Origin: Synergistaceae bacterium | GTDB taxonomy: Bacteria > Synergistota > Synergistia > Synergistales > Aminobacteriaceae | Assembly (NCBI GenBank): GCA_017427625.1 | Contig: JAFRSL010000095.1 | Span: forward strand, 1-8,596 | DNA length: 8,596 bases | Reading direction: 5' to 3' | Shown here: positions 1-6,482 of the stretch, piece after piece | Layout of the letters: each line of letters opens with the position of its first letter | How positions within the stretch are numbered: the first letter of the stretch is position 1 | Notes under the pieces: generated by a model | What the model was told of the DNA's origin: nothing | The model's input: the letters and a program-made list of their open reading frames with translations, nothing else | Database searches by the model: none | Translations under genes and position numbers: made by a program

Positions 1-449
1 CGACCCCTCTCAATATGACCCCTGTAATTCTCCCAGAGCTTGAGGAAATTCATTTCGGATCGTGGGAAGGTAAGTCATTCGATGCTTTGAAGTCCGAGTG
101 CCCGGAGGAGTATTCCCGTTGGCGAGATGATCCATTCTTCAATCCCCCTGAAGGCGCGGAGGCATGGCCGGAACTTGAAGCCCGTTTATCCAGAGCTGTT
201 GACATAATGCTTGAAAGTCCGTACAAGCGGATAGTAGCAGTTTCACACGGCGGGATAATGCGTGCACTGTATGCGGTGATAATGGGGCTAGACCCACATC
301 ACACGTGGTACATGGAAGTCTCGAACTGTTCAATCTCCGGGATTGATATAGTAGGCACCCGGCGATACCTGTCATTCACGAACGACAACCTTCACATTAA
401 GGCCGGGAAATACGGAGAGAGTTTGCCGATATGGGGTGATGAGAAATGA
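1..449 (+). CDS. Histidine phosphatase family protein (CobC/GpmB-like), 5' end cut by window
   Basis: This is the C-terminal part of a phosphoglycerate-mutase-like (histidine phosphatase) enzyme; the family moves or removes phosphate through a phosphohistidine. The frame is open from base 3 to the window edge, so the Met at 15 is internal and the N-terminal RHG motif with the nucleophilic His lies outside the window. Visible family hallmarks, counted from Met15, are ELEEIHFGSWEG (residues 8-19), a PPEGAEAW stretch (44-51), and the second catalytic His in VSHGGIMRAL (His78). The pattern resembles alpha-ribazole-phosphate phosphatase (CobC) of cobalamin synthesis, but a GpmB-type broad phosphatase would look similar, so no symbol is given. 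The stop overlaps the sigma-factor start as ATGA (446-449), showing translational coupling into the operon below. Family is secure; substrate is not. Confidence 0.85.
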   Translation, partial: TPLNMTPVILPELEEIHFGSWEGKSFDALKSECPEEYSRWRDDPFFNPPEGAEAWPELEARLSRAVDIMLESPYKRIVAVSHGGIMRALYAVIMGLDPHHTWYMEVSNCSISGIDIVGTRRYLSFTNDNLHIKAGKYGESLPIWGDEK

Positions 450-994
450 GTCTTGACCCCGAACGAGAGCGTGAATTGTGGCGGTTATGCGAGGATGGGG
501 ACATGACGGCGCGTGAGGAGTTAATCGTTTCGTACCGACCGTTAGTATTCTGGATAGCTGGGAAGATTCACACGTTGGACGCTGAACTTCGGAAGGACAT
601 AATCCAGGAGGGGATGCTTGCGTTAATCCGAGCTGTTGACAAGTTTGAGCCTGAACAGGGGTATAAATTCACGACGTATGCTTATCACAAGATACACGGC
701 CAGATAATAAACATGCTTGAGCGTTCGGAGAGGAGAGCGCCAGTACCAGTGCCTGATGAATATTTGCAGACAGAAAGCGATGTTGAGTCTGAGGGCGATG
801 AATGGATAGATGCTGAGACGGCAATATCGAGACTTGAGGGTCGTGAGGCTGAAGTAGTATCGGCATTATTCTTCGAGGGAAAGAAGCCGAAGGACATAGC
901 AGAGGAGAAGAAGTTGGACGTAAGCCATGTATACAGGATACGCCGTAGTGCGATAATGAGGATAAGGGGGTGGCTGGGAATTGAAGGTGCGTAA
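446..994 (+). CDS. Sigma-70 family RNA polymerase sigma factor, short, region 3 absent
   Basis: This 182-residue protein directs RNA polymerase to a promoter class. Residues about 20-92 match sigma region 2: a region 2.1-type start (AREELIVSYRPLVFWIAGK), then DIIQEGMLALIRAVDKF (51-67) and YKFTTYAYHKIHGQIINMLE (73-92), the core-binding and -10-recognition part. Residues about 127-178 match region 4, with a helix-turn-helix ending in VSHVYRIRRSAIMRIRGWL that would read the -35 box. The linker between them (about 93-126) is acidic and too short for a normal region 3, so the layout is ECF-like, although region 2 reads more like a SigF/WhiG/SigH-type factor. It starts with ATG at 446 inside the previous gene's stop and overlaps the next gene by 14 bases. 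No cognate promoter can be read from the window. Family confident, regulon unknown. Confidence 0.88.
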   Translation: MSLDPERERELWRLCEDGDMTAREELIVSYRPLVFWIAGKIHTLDAELRKDIIQEGMLALIRAVDKFEPEQGYKFTTYAYHKIHGQIINMLERSERRAPVPVPDEYLQTESDVESEGDEWIDAETAISRLEGREAEVVSALFFEGKKPKDIAEEKKLDVSHVYRIRRSAIMRIRGWLGIEGA

Positions 995-1502
995 ACTCGA
1001 GAAGCGAGCCGATGGAGTAATCCGCTGGCTTGAGAGGATGAAGAGTGCCTATAGTTCCGGAGCAGTGGAGAGTGCGTACATGGATGCGGAATGTGCGAGG
1101 GCAGATTTGGAGGATTTGCGGAGTGAGTTTCTTCGTCCAAAGGAGAGGGGAAGATTCTTGCTGATGTTTTCGCGTGTAATGTTTCTTGCGATGATGATAG
1201 TGATGATAGCAGTGATGCCGCTGTCGAGGGAGAGAGTGGTAGTTGCCCCGCCAGAGCCTGAAGTTGTGATGCTTTATCCTCCTGAGCCTGAAGTTAAGCC
1301 TGAGCCTCAGCCAAAGAAGTCGCGTGCTAAAACCTCAGCCGTGAAGCGACCAGTTCAGCCAGCGACGACAGCACCCGTAAAGTCCGCGCAAAAGCCAAAA
1401 GTCTCAGCACAGACTAAGACCGTAGCATATGACAAGGTGTATTCGCTCGTTCAAACCGGACAGCGAGCATTAAAGAACGATAAATCAGTAATCATAAAGT
1501 GA
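981..1502 (+). CDS. Single-pass membrane protein with Pro/Lys-rich outer segment (function unknown)
   Basis: I do not recognise a family. The 173-residue protein has a charged N-terminal part (1-58) of probable helical or coiled-coil character, one membrane segment (about 59-81, very Met-rich: FLAMMIVMIAVM) preceded by RPKERGR, and then a Pro/Glu/Lys-rich tail (about 88-143) followed by a short possible helix (VYSLVQTGQRALKNDK). The positive charges before the membrane segment suggest the N-terminus is inside and the tail in the periplasm, a TonB-like topology. The PPEPEV motif occurs twice (cctgagcctgaagtt-type DNA repeat near 1250-1295). The start is TTG at 981, overlapping the sigma gene, with aaggggg (964-970) at good spacing. 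Its place between a sigma factor and bamA makes a sigma-factor-binding membrane partner possible, but no anti-sigma domain is visible and this is only inference. Confidence 0.7.
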   Translation: MKVRKLEKRADGVIRWLERMKSAYSSGAVESAYMDAECARADLEDLRSEFLRPKERGRFLLMFSRVMFLAMMIVMIAVMPLSRERVVVAPPEPEVVMLYPPEPEVKPEPQPKKSRAKTSAVKRPVQPATTAPVKSAQKPKVSAQTKTVAYDKVYSLVQTGQRALKNDKSVIIK

Positions 1503-1508
1503 GAGGAG
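1501..1508 (+). promoter_or_regulatory. Ribosome binding site deciding the bamA start
   Basis: The purine-rich gagaggag lies 8 bases before ATG 1517. An in-frame GTG at 1499 would add six residues but would sit upstream of this site, and ATG 1517 begins directly with a signal peptide (MKKFLTITLIFLL). ATG 1517 is therefore the better start. Confidence 0.7.
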
Positions 1509-1516
1509 CAGGAAGT

Positions 1517-3243
1517 ATGAAGAAGTTTTTGACGATAACGCTGATATTTCTATTAGCGACAGCCGTAGCGGGTGACGAGCCGCCAATGAGGCAGGTAACG
1601 TCAGTGAGTGTATCAGGGAACCCGAACATAGCGACGGAGTATATCCTGAATGTAGTTGACACGAAGCCTGGAACTGCATTGAGCCGGGACAGGATACTTG
1701 GCGACATTGAGGCGATCTACAACCAGGGATTTTTCTCGTTTGTTGACGCAGATTTTGCTGACGAGGGCGGTGGAGTTGCAGTAACGTTCACGGTGCAGGA
1801 GAACCCAGTAATCGAGAGCATATCATTCACCGGCAACACACTCTACACGTCGGAGCAGTTGATGAAGGAAGTCTTCTCACAGGAAGGCACGGTGTTCAAC
1901 CGCCAGTTCTTCCGCAACGACCTTGACCGAATCCAGGAGAAGTACCACAAGGACGGCTATGTTATGGTGCGAGTCTCAGACGTCCAAATCAGCGGTGGCA
2001 ACATCTACGTAACGATCCTCGAACCCCGAGTGAAGGACGTACTGATACAGGGGAACACGAAGACGAAGACCTACGTAATCCGCCGAGAACTGAAGCTAGA
2101 GGAGGGGGACATCTTCAACGTAACGAAATTCCGCCATCAGCTTGGGAAGTTGCAAGGTTTGGGATATTTCGAGGATGTGAACGTAGCATTTGATGTGCCA
2201 GAGGACGATGACAGCATAGTTGACCTGATACTGACGGTGAAGGAGAAGCGGACGGCCTCAGTGGGGTTGAACGTTGGCTACGGAACTGAGAGCGGGTTAT
2301 CCGGCGGACTGACGTACAGCGACACGAACTTGGGCGGAAGGGGATTGAACCTTGAGGTCGGATTCAATGCCGGCGACGAGTCGACATACTGGGCGACGCT
2401 TTCAAGCCCGTACATGGACGCGCACACATACGGCTGGCGGATAGGGGCGAGATACCGTACATATGACCAGCGTTATTACTATCGTCAAGGGCAGAGGCAG
2501 TTTGATTTTGACGAGAGGACGCTGAGCCTGTTTGCAGGAATCGGGAAGAAGTTCAGCAACGAGGACTGGAGCTGGTTCCTGACATTGAGGCGGGATGATG
2601 CGGAATACACGAACGTCCAGCGTGCGATACCAGGCTACATTGATGACCTGACGATGTGGGACGGAGTGAACCAGACGGTGGAACTTCAGCTGACGTGGGA
2701 CAAGCGAGATGAATACGCGCCGTATCCGAAGGGATTTGTGTGGGACACGAACTTGGAGCAGGCAGTGAAGGTACTGGGCGGAGAGTATGATTATCTGAAG
2801 TACTGGACGCAGGCGAGGCTGTATGTTTCGCTGAACAGAGCGCTTGAGGGACTTGCGGATGTTGGGGGGACGTGGTCAGAGGAGAACCCGTTATTGTTTG
2901 CGGCGAGGGTGAGGGTAGGATCGTCGACGGTGGAGGAACTTCAGCGTTTGCGAGGTACTCACTGGGAGGAATGAACACGTTGAGGGGCTATAACTCGCGT
3001 TCATTCGAGGGTAGTAATTTCTACTTGGGTAATTTCGAGCTTCGAGTGCCGATAGCGTCAGCGGTATCACTTGTAGGATTCTACGACATAGGGAATGCGG
3101 ATGCGAAGATGGACTGGGGGAACTACCATGATGACTACGGCTTAGGAGTGAGGGTGAAGACGCCGTTCGGGAATCTGCGAATCGACTATGCGAAGGGCGA
3201 GGACGAGAACAGGACATACTTCGGATTTGGCGAGATGTTCTAG
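1517..3243 (+). CDS. bamA: Outer membrane assembly factor BamA (Omp85), interrupted by a frameshift near 2942
   Basis: BamA is the beta-barrel that inserts other barrels into the outer membrane. Restored, this protein is 575 residues: signal peptide (1-19), three POTRA domains (about 27-97, 98-171 and 172-247, each with the strand/GN/helix pattern such as ISFTGNT and VLIQGNT), then a 16-strand-type barrel from about 248. The barrel carries the family signature LGGMNTLRGY (483-492), whose LRGY is the loop-6 motif that contacts the barrel interior, and ends in FGFGEMF with the terminal aromatic of an outer-membrane signal. As written, the first frame stops at 2974 after 485 residues and the last 100 residues, including LRGY, lie in the -1 frame. 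One extra C at 2942 gives ...VEEL-P-AFARYSLGG. E. coli BamA has five POTRAs, so this is a short form. Identity is confident; whether the break is real is open. Confidence 0.9.
2939..2946 (+). other. Frameshift site in bamA (one base missing)
   Basis: Reading up to 2941 in the bamA frame gives ...VGSSTVEEL. Continuing in that frame gives unrelated residues and TGA at 2972-2974. Starting from 2944 in the next-lower frame gives AFARYSLGGMNTLRGY, which is BamA. Adding one C to the c at 2942 makes cttccagcg and yields ELPAFARYSLGG, the expected family sequence. No slippery heptamer is present here, so programmed frameshifting is not supported. Confidence 0.85.
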
Positions 3244-4483
3244 TCGCAGGAGTGTAAAGGCTCTTGCGTGGATTGAAATTAGTCTAGTCGCAATAATATG
3301 TCTCTGTGTGTCAAGCTGTGAGGCAATGACGGTGACGGGGCTTCCAGAATGGCTGTCATCGGCGGCAGAAAGGAGCCTTGTTGCTGTTTGGAACGAGATA
3401 CCGGACGATGCGATGACGGACCGTGAGGGAACGCTTGAACTTGTAGCGTCGAGATTATTTGCGGGCTATACAGTGAGAGTGAGTGCGCGCGCGCGTGTCG
3501 AAGTGTCATTCACTCAAAACGAAGTCTCCCCGAAGCCAGAAGTCCATATAATTCTCCCAGAACTTCGGGGAATGGCGTTAAAGTGGTTCAGCGGGGATAT
3601 AGCAGGAATGCCTGAGGAAGTTTCAAGATTGGCTGGGGAAGTGCCTCAGAGTGCGTTGACGTGGGCGGACAGTGCATTGCGTGAACGTGTCGGTAAAATC
3701 ATGCGTGAAAGATTGCCAGGCTGGGATTTTACACAGCAGATATACATCTCCCAGTCGTCAACATCAATCAACCTTTCATTCCGTCCTTCAAGCGAGATGA
3801 TACTAGCGGTGAGGCCAGTGCTGTATTCGCGTACAATCCCAGTAATGTTTCGTTCGGACCTGGAGGCGAAGATGCTTCCGGAGCTGTCGCCTTTAATCGG
3901 ACTTCCAGTGAAGTGGACGGAGCTTCACCGCCAAGAAGTGGAAGAGATGGCGCGGTTATATTTGGAGGACCGCAACACTGTGGATAATCTCCAGGCTGGT
4001 GTCTCAGTGAAGTTTGTGCCAGGAAAGGTTTCGGACATAGAGGCAAGAGTGGACAGTAGGAGCATAATGTTCAGCATGTGGGTGTCGGCATATGCTGGGC
4101 TTGAGGGGAGGTATCCTGAGGCTGGGGCATTCTTTGGATTTCGTCCGATATGGAGGATAGGGGATGTTAATCTTGCGCCTGAAGTTTACGGCGAGGTTAT
4201 ATTCGAGCTTGATGATTTCGGTGTAAAATTCCGTGCAGGGACGAGGTTTGAGCTTTTGGAGAATTTCTGGGCAGGGATAGAGTACGAGGTGCTTGGAGGC
4301 GAGACGTTCATGAGGCTGGATTATACCCCGCTGAAGGTTCGTCGTCCATATGCGAGGTGGCGTTTCGGGCTTGGGAATTATTACCATGAGCTTGGACTTG
4401 GGTACAGGTTTGATGAGCATATTTCAGTCGAGTTGTATTATGACGATGGGAGTTTAGGGTTGCGAGGAATCTGGGACTTATAG
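3227..4483 (+). CDS. Secreted beta-rich envelope protein, possible outer-membrane or lipoprotein (unknown family)
   Basis: I do not recognise a family. From TTG 3227 the product is 418 residues: a basic start (RCSSRRSVK), a hydrophobic stretch (about 12-28) and VSSC (28-31), which could be a lipobox. Residues about 35-280 are mixed helix and strand. Residues about 285-418 are dense alternating aromatic strands separated by short turns (for example RFGLGNYYHELGLGYRF and ISVELYYDD), as in a beta-barrel or an outer-membrane-embedded sheet. The start is uncertain: ATG 3188 is also in frame but overlaps bamA by 56 bases; TTG 3227 overlaps by 17. A third possibility is TTG 3264, which has AGGAG (3248-3252) upstream but needs one added C near 3284; it would give a cleaner signal peptide (MRGLKLVLVAIICLCVSSC). 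Position right after bamA suggests an envelope-assembly role, by inference only. Confidence 0.7.
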   Translation: MARCSSRRSVKALAWIEISLVAIICLCVSSCEAMTVTGLPEWLSSAAERSLVAVWNEIPDDAMTDREGTLELVASRLFAGYTVRVSARARVEVSFTQNEVSPKPEVHIILPELRGMALKWFSGDIAGMPEEVSRLAGEVPQSALTWADSALRERVGKIMRERLPGWDFTQQIYISQSSTSINLSFRPSSEMILAVRPVLYSRTIPVMFRSDLEAKMLPELSPLIGLPVKWTELHRQEVEEMARLYLEDRNTVDNLQAGVSVKFVPGKVSDIEARVDSRSIMFSMWVSAYAGLEGRYPEAGAFFGFRPIWRIGDVNLAPEVYGEVIFELDDFGVKFRAGTRFELLENFWAGIEYEVLGGETFMRLDYTPLKVRRPYARWRFGLGNYYHELGLGYRFDEHISVELYYDDGSLGLRGIWDL

Positions 4484-4498
4484 AAAGGGGAATTTGTA

Positions 4499-5029
4499 TT
4501 GAACGCAAAATTGTTGTTGGAACTTTTCGTAACGTTTGTGAAAATGGGAGCTGTAACATTCGGTGGAGGCTATGCGATGCTCCCGATACTACAGCGTGAA
4601 ATTGTCGAGAACAAGAAGTGGGGAACAGATGAGGAGCTTGCTGACTACTATGCAATCGGCCAATGTACACCCGGAGTAATCGCCGTGAACGTAGCGACCT
4701 TCATCGGCCGTAAGACAGGCGGAGTTCTGGGCGGAATAGTTGCGACATTGGGAGTAGTCTTTCCGTCAGTAATAATCATAACGTTGCTGGCCGGAGTGAT
4801 ACAGGCGTATTCGTCGCTTGAATGGGTGAAACATGCTTTTGCAGGGATACGAGTGTGTGTGTGCGTACTAATCTTCAACGCAGTGATAAAACTTTTCAGC
4901 AAGGCAATAATCGACCGCTGGACGTTGGGGATATACTTGCTGGTACTAGCTGGTTCAGTGTTCCTGAACTTGTCGCCTGTAGTATTCGTTGTACTTGCTG
5001 GAATTGCGGGGGTGCTTCTGAAATCATGA
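4499..5029 (+). CDS. CHR-family (ChrA-like) transporter, first half-size subunit
   Basis: This is a 176-residue inner-membrane protein of the chromate ion transporter (CHR) superfamily, short form. It has an N-terminal helix containing the conserved FGGG (21-24) and a family-typical LP after it, KKW.TDEELADYYAIGQCTPG (about 39-59) with the conserved PG, then the repeated small/hydrophobic helices of the family. The start is TTG 4499 with aaagggg (4484-4490) 8 bases before it. The stop overlaps the next gene as ATGA (5026-5029). Known short CHR proteins work as pairs, with two half-length subunits standing in for one full-length duplicated ChrA. The substrate may be chromate, sulfate or another anion; many homologues have never been tested. 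Its Cys-rich RVCVCV stretch (about residues 119-124) is encoded by a short GT repeat (4853-4863). Confidence 0.88.
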   Translation: MNAKLLLELFVTFVKMGAVTFGGGYAMLPILQREIVENKKWGTDEELADYYAIGQCTPGVIAVNVATFIGRKTGGVLGGIVATLGVVFPSVIIITLLAGVIQAYSSLEWVKHAFAGIRVCVCVLIFNAVIKLFSKAIIDRWTLGIYLLVLAGSVFLNLSPVVFVVLAGIAGVLLKS

Positions 5030-5580
5030 TCTACATCAAACTATTCTGGGAGTTCTTCCAGACAGGATTATTCGCGGTAGGCGGAGGAATGGCGACACTA
5101 CCCTTCCTCTACAGCATTTCGGACAGGACGGGGTGGTTCACGCATCAACAGTTGGCGGACATGATAGCTGTGAGCGAGAGTACGCCCGGAGCAATCGGGG
5201 TGAACATGGCGACGTATTCTGGCTACATAACGGCGGGGCTTCCTGGAGCGATAATCTCGACAACAGGGCTGATCACTCCGAGCATCATCGTGATATTGCT
5301 AGTTGCGGCGTTCCTTAATGCTTTTCACGAGAACAAGTACGTCAACGGAGCGTTCTACGGATTGAGGCCAGCAAGTTCTGCAATGATAACGGCGGCAGGG
5401 CTGATATTGGCGAAGGTAGTGTTCTTCTTTGGGGGCTTCACTGGGAGCGTGAACGTCAAGGCAGTGATATTGGCGGTTGTTCTTCTGGCTTTCACACATG
5501 CCATAGCGTTCACGAAGAAATTGCACCCAGTAATCTGGATAGCGTTCTCTGCAATCGTGGGAATAGTGTTCGAATATTAA
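5026..5580 (+). CDS. CHR-family (ChrA-like) transporter, second half-size subunit
   Basis: This 184-residue partner of the preceding gene begins at ATG 5026, which overlaps the previous stop by four bases; an upstream in-frame start at 4822 would lie wholly inside that gene and is rejected. It repeats the family layout: FAVGGGMATLPFL (16-28), GWFTHQQLADMIAVSESTPGAIGVNMATYSG (about 36-66) with the conserved STPG, then LITPSIIVILLVAAF and YGLRPASSAMITAAGLIL, and a final hydrophobic helix. The two subunits resemble each other in their N-terminal motifs, as expected for halves of a duplicated transporter that insert with opposite topology. No regulator of the chrR/chrB type is next to them. The gene is the last of the + strand operon; no clear hairpin-plus-T terminator follows. 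Confidence 0.88.
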   Translation: MIYIKLFWEFFQTGLFAVGGGMATLPFLYSISDRTGWFTHQQLADMIAVSESTPGAIGVNMATYSGYITAGLPGAIISTTGLITPSIIVILLVAAFLNAFHENKYVNGAFYGLRPASSAMITAAGLILAKVVFFFGGFTGSVNVKAVILAVVLLAFTHAIAFTKKLHPVIWIAFSAIVGIVFEY

Positions 5581-5777
5581 GTGAGAGATGAGACATTCAG
5601 GAATCTTTACCCGCCCGGAGGTTTCGCATAGTAAGTTAATACACAATAATACTTGACAATAAGACATAGAATGTGTACACCTTTCCCGTGTTGCAAAGAA
5701 AAATTTAAGCCGATAACCAAGGCGTTTAGCGACACAGCGTTTACGGGAAACTGTGAACCTTGCGAGATCCAGCCTTC
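5581..5777. other. Convergent intergenic gap with small repeats
   Basis: The gap lies between the ends of the transporter gene (+) and the secreted orphan (-). I find no gene, tRNA or convincing intrinsic terminator on either strand. It contains TTGACA at 5653-5658, the palindrome gtgtacac at 5673-5680, an inverted repeat (5682-5689 with 5743-5750) and a direct repeat GCGTTTA (5722-5728 and 5737-5743). The TTGACA has no good -10 box: the best at 17-base spacing is TACACC. Confidence 0.5.
5682..5750. repeat. 8-base inverted repeat enclosing a 53-base loop
   Basis: The arms are TTTCCCGT (5682-5689) and ACGGGAAA (5743-5750), a perfect match. Within the loop GCGTTTA occurs twice, 15 bases apart. 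This could fold as part of an RNA or act in ending convergent transcription, but the stem is short for the loop size and chance is possible. Confidence 0.4.
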
Positions 5778-6326
5778 TTATCTTACGAACGTACGAAAGT
5801 AAGTTGCCATGCCCAGGATATTTGCGAAAGTGAGTATTAGTAGGCTAAAAGGATCGGAGACTTTTCCGTCTGAGACATCGCCGAGAAGCCAAGCGTAGTT
5901 ATATTCCTCTTGTATTGCGACAGCGTAGGATTTCAGCCCGGGCTCGTACTGCCCTGATGCCTTTAGGGTGTAGAACGTGATTATCGGAACTTCGGCCTGA
6001 GTGTCGAGGATAATTCTGCCGCCAAAGCTCCCCATTCCGTGAACATCAATGTTGAAAGGGTATCCGTCAATCTCGCTGCTGAACTTTCCTATTTCGATGA
6101 TGATTTTTGTCGGTGCGATTATGGGCTGTCCGCCAGTTCGGGAGGCTGTATTCTCAGCGACTATGTAGCGTCCTGGAAGCAATGATGAACCGTTTGCCTT
6201 TGTTGCCGGGACGTGAGTGGAAAAGCGGGTATCACTGAGAATTTGCGAGGGCGTAATTTCTGCGAACGAAAACGAAGCTGCTAATATGACGAGGATTAAG
6301 GCGGCGAGGAATTTTCTTGCTGACAT
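5778..6326 (-). CDS. Small Sec-secreted protein of unknown function
   Basis: The start is ATG at 6326, chosen over the longer in-frame ATG at 6362 because GGAGG (6335-6339, minus strand) lies 8 bases upstream and the protein then begins with a signal peptide: basic MSARK, hydrophobic core to about residue 19, and cleavage after SFA (residue 22). The 182-residue product has no lipobox and no family I recognise. The mature part is strand-rich (LLPGRYIVAEN, KIIIEIGKF, GGRIILDTQ) and resembles a small periplasmic or surface beta domain; near the end comes a hydrophobic run (LLILTFANILGMATYF, about 161-176) that could be a membrane segment or a buried helix. It is transcribed alone, opposite to both neighbours. 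Its codons and ribosome site look native. Coding status is good; function cannot be stated. Confidence 0.75.
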   Translation of the reverse strand: MSARKFLAALILVILAASFSFAEITPSQILSDTRFSTHVPATKANGSSLLPGRYIVAENTASRTGGQPIIAPTKIIIEIGKFSSEIDGYPFNIDVHGMGSFGGRIILDTQAEVPIITFYTLKASGQYEPGLKSYAVAIQEEYNYAWLLGDVSDGKVSDPFSLLILTFANILGMATYFRTFVR

Positions 6327-6388
6327 TTTTGACGCCTCCGTGAAATTTTTGATAACGCGCAAGAAGTCTCCAGTCTCTATAGTAAGTT

Positions 6389-6417
6389 ATTATATTTTTG
6401 TGGTAAAATATTCTAAA
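6389..6417 (-). promoter_or_regulatory. Probable sigma-70-type promoter of the secreted orphan
   Basis: On the minus strand TTTAGA (6417-6412) and a perfect TATAAT (6394-6389) are separated by 17 bases in very AT-rich DNA. Transcription would begin near 6382, leaving a leader of roughly 56 bases before ATG 6326. Confidence 0.55.
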
Positions 6418-6450
6418 AATAAAAGTGAGTAACTACACTCTGAATAACGT

Positions 6451-6482
6451 AACTCAGGAGACGAAAACCAAGTGCCTGAGTT
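6451..6482. repeat. Perfect 8-base hairpin near the IS relic
   Basis: AACTCAGG (6451-6458) pairs with CCTGAGTT (6475-6482) around a 16-base loop. There is no T-run after it, so it is not a standard terminator for + transcripts. It lies upstream of the minus-strand promoter at 6389-6417 and may belong to the mobile element. Confidence 0.5.

Noticed and set aside
685..1140. Long minus-strand frames opposite the sigma and membrane-protein genes and others like them
   Set aside because: They are shadows of strongly biased + strand genes, without ribosome sites, family motifs or sensible composition.
2939..2950. Programmed -1 frameshift in bamA
   Set aside because: No X XXY YYZ slippery heptamer is found here and an internal frameshift signal in BamA is not known to me.
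2872..2971. A separate start for a short gene 2872-3243
   Set aside because: Its useful part is the end of BamA; the first residues (before AFARYSLGG) are the wrong frame of bamA, so it is not an independent gene.
3483..3498. Sixteen bases of alternating purine/pyrimidine (GCGCGCGCGCG core), a Z-DNA-type run
   Set aside because: It simply codes for SARAR within a good reading frame, and no other signal supports a structural role.
4853..4863. Short GT repeat that could act as a slippage (phase-variation) tract
   Set aside because: Only about five units long and it encodes a plausible membrane segment; too short to claim phase variation.
5299..5667. Minus-strand frame at the end of the transporter gene
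   Set aside because: Mostly antisense to the CHR subunit, with no ribosome site and no recognisable protein.
5640..5777. tRNA or SRP-like RNA in the convergent gap
   Set aside because: No cloverleaf arms, no T-loop consensus and no SRP tetraloop motif could be found on either strand.
6217..6432. Small + strand frame opposite the secreted orphan start
   Set aside because: Antisense to a gene with a clear signal peptide and ribosome site; the frame runs out through AT-rich promoter DNA.
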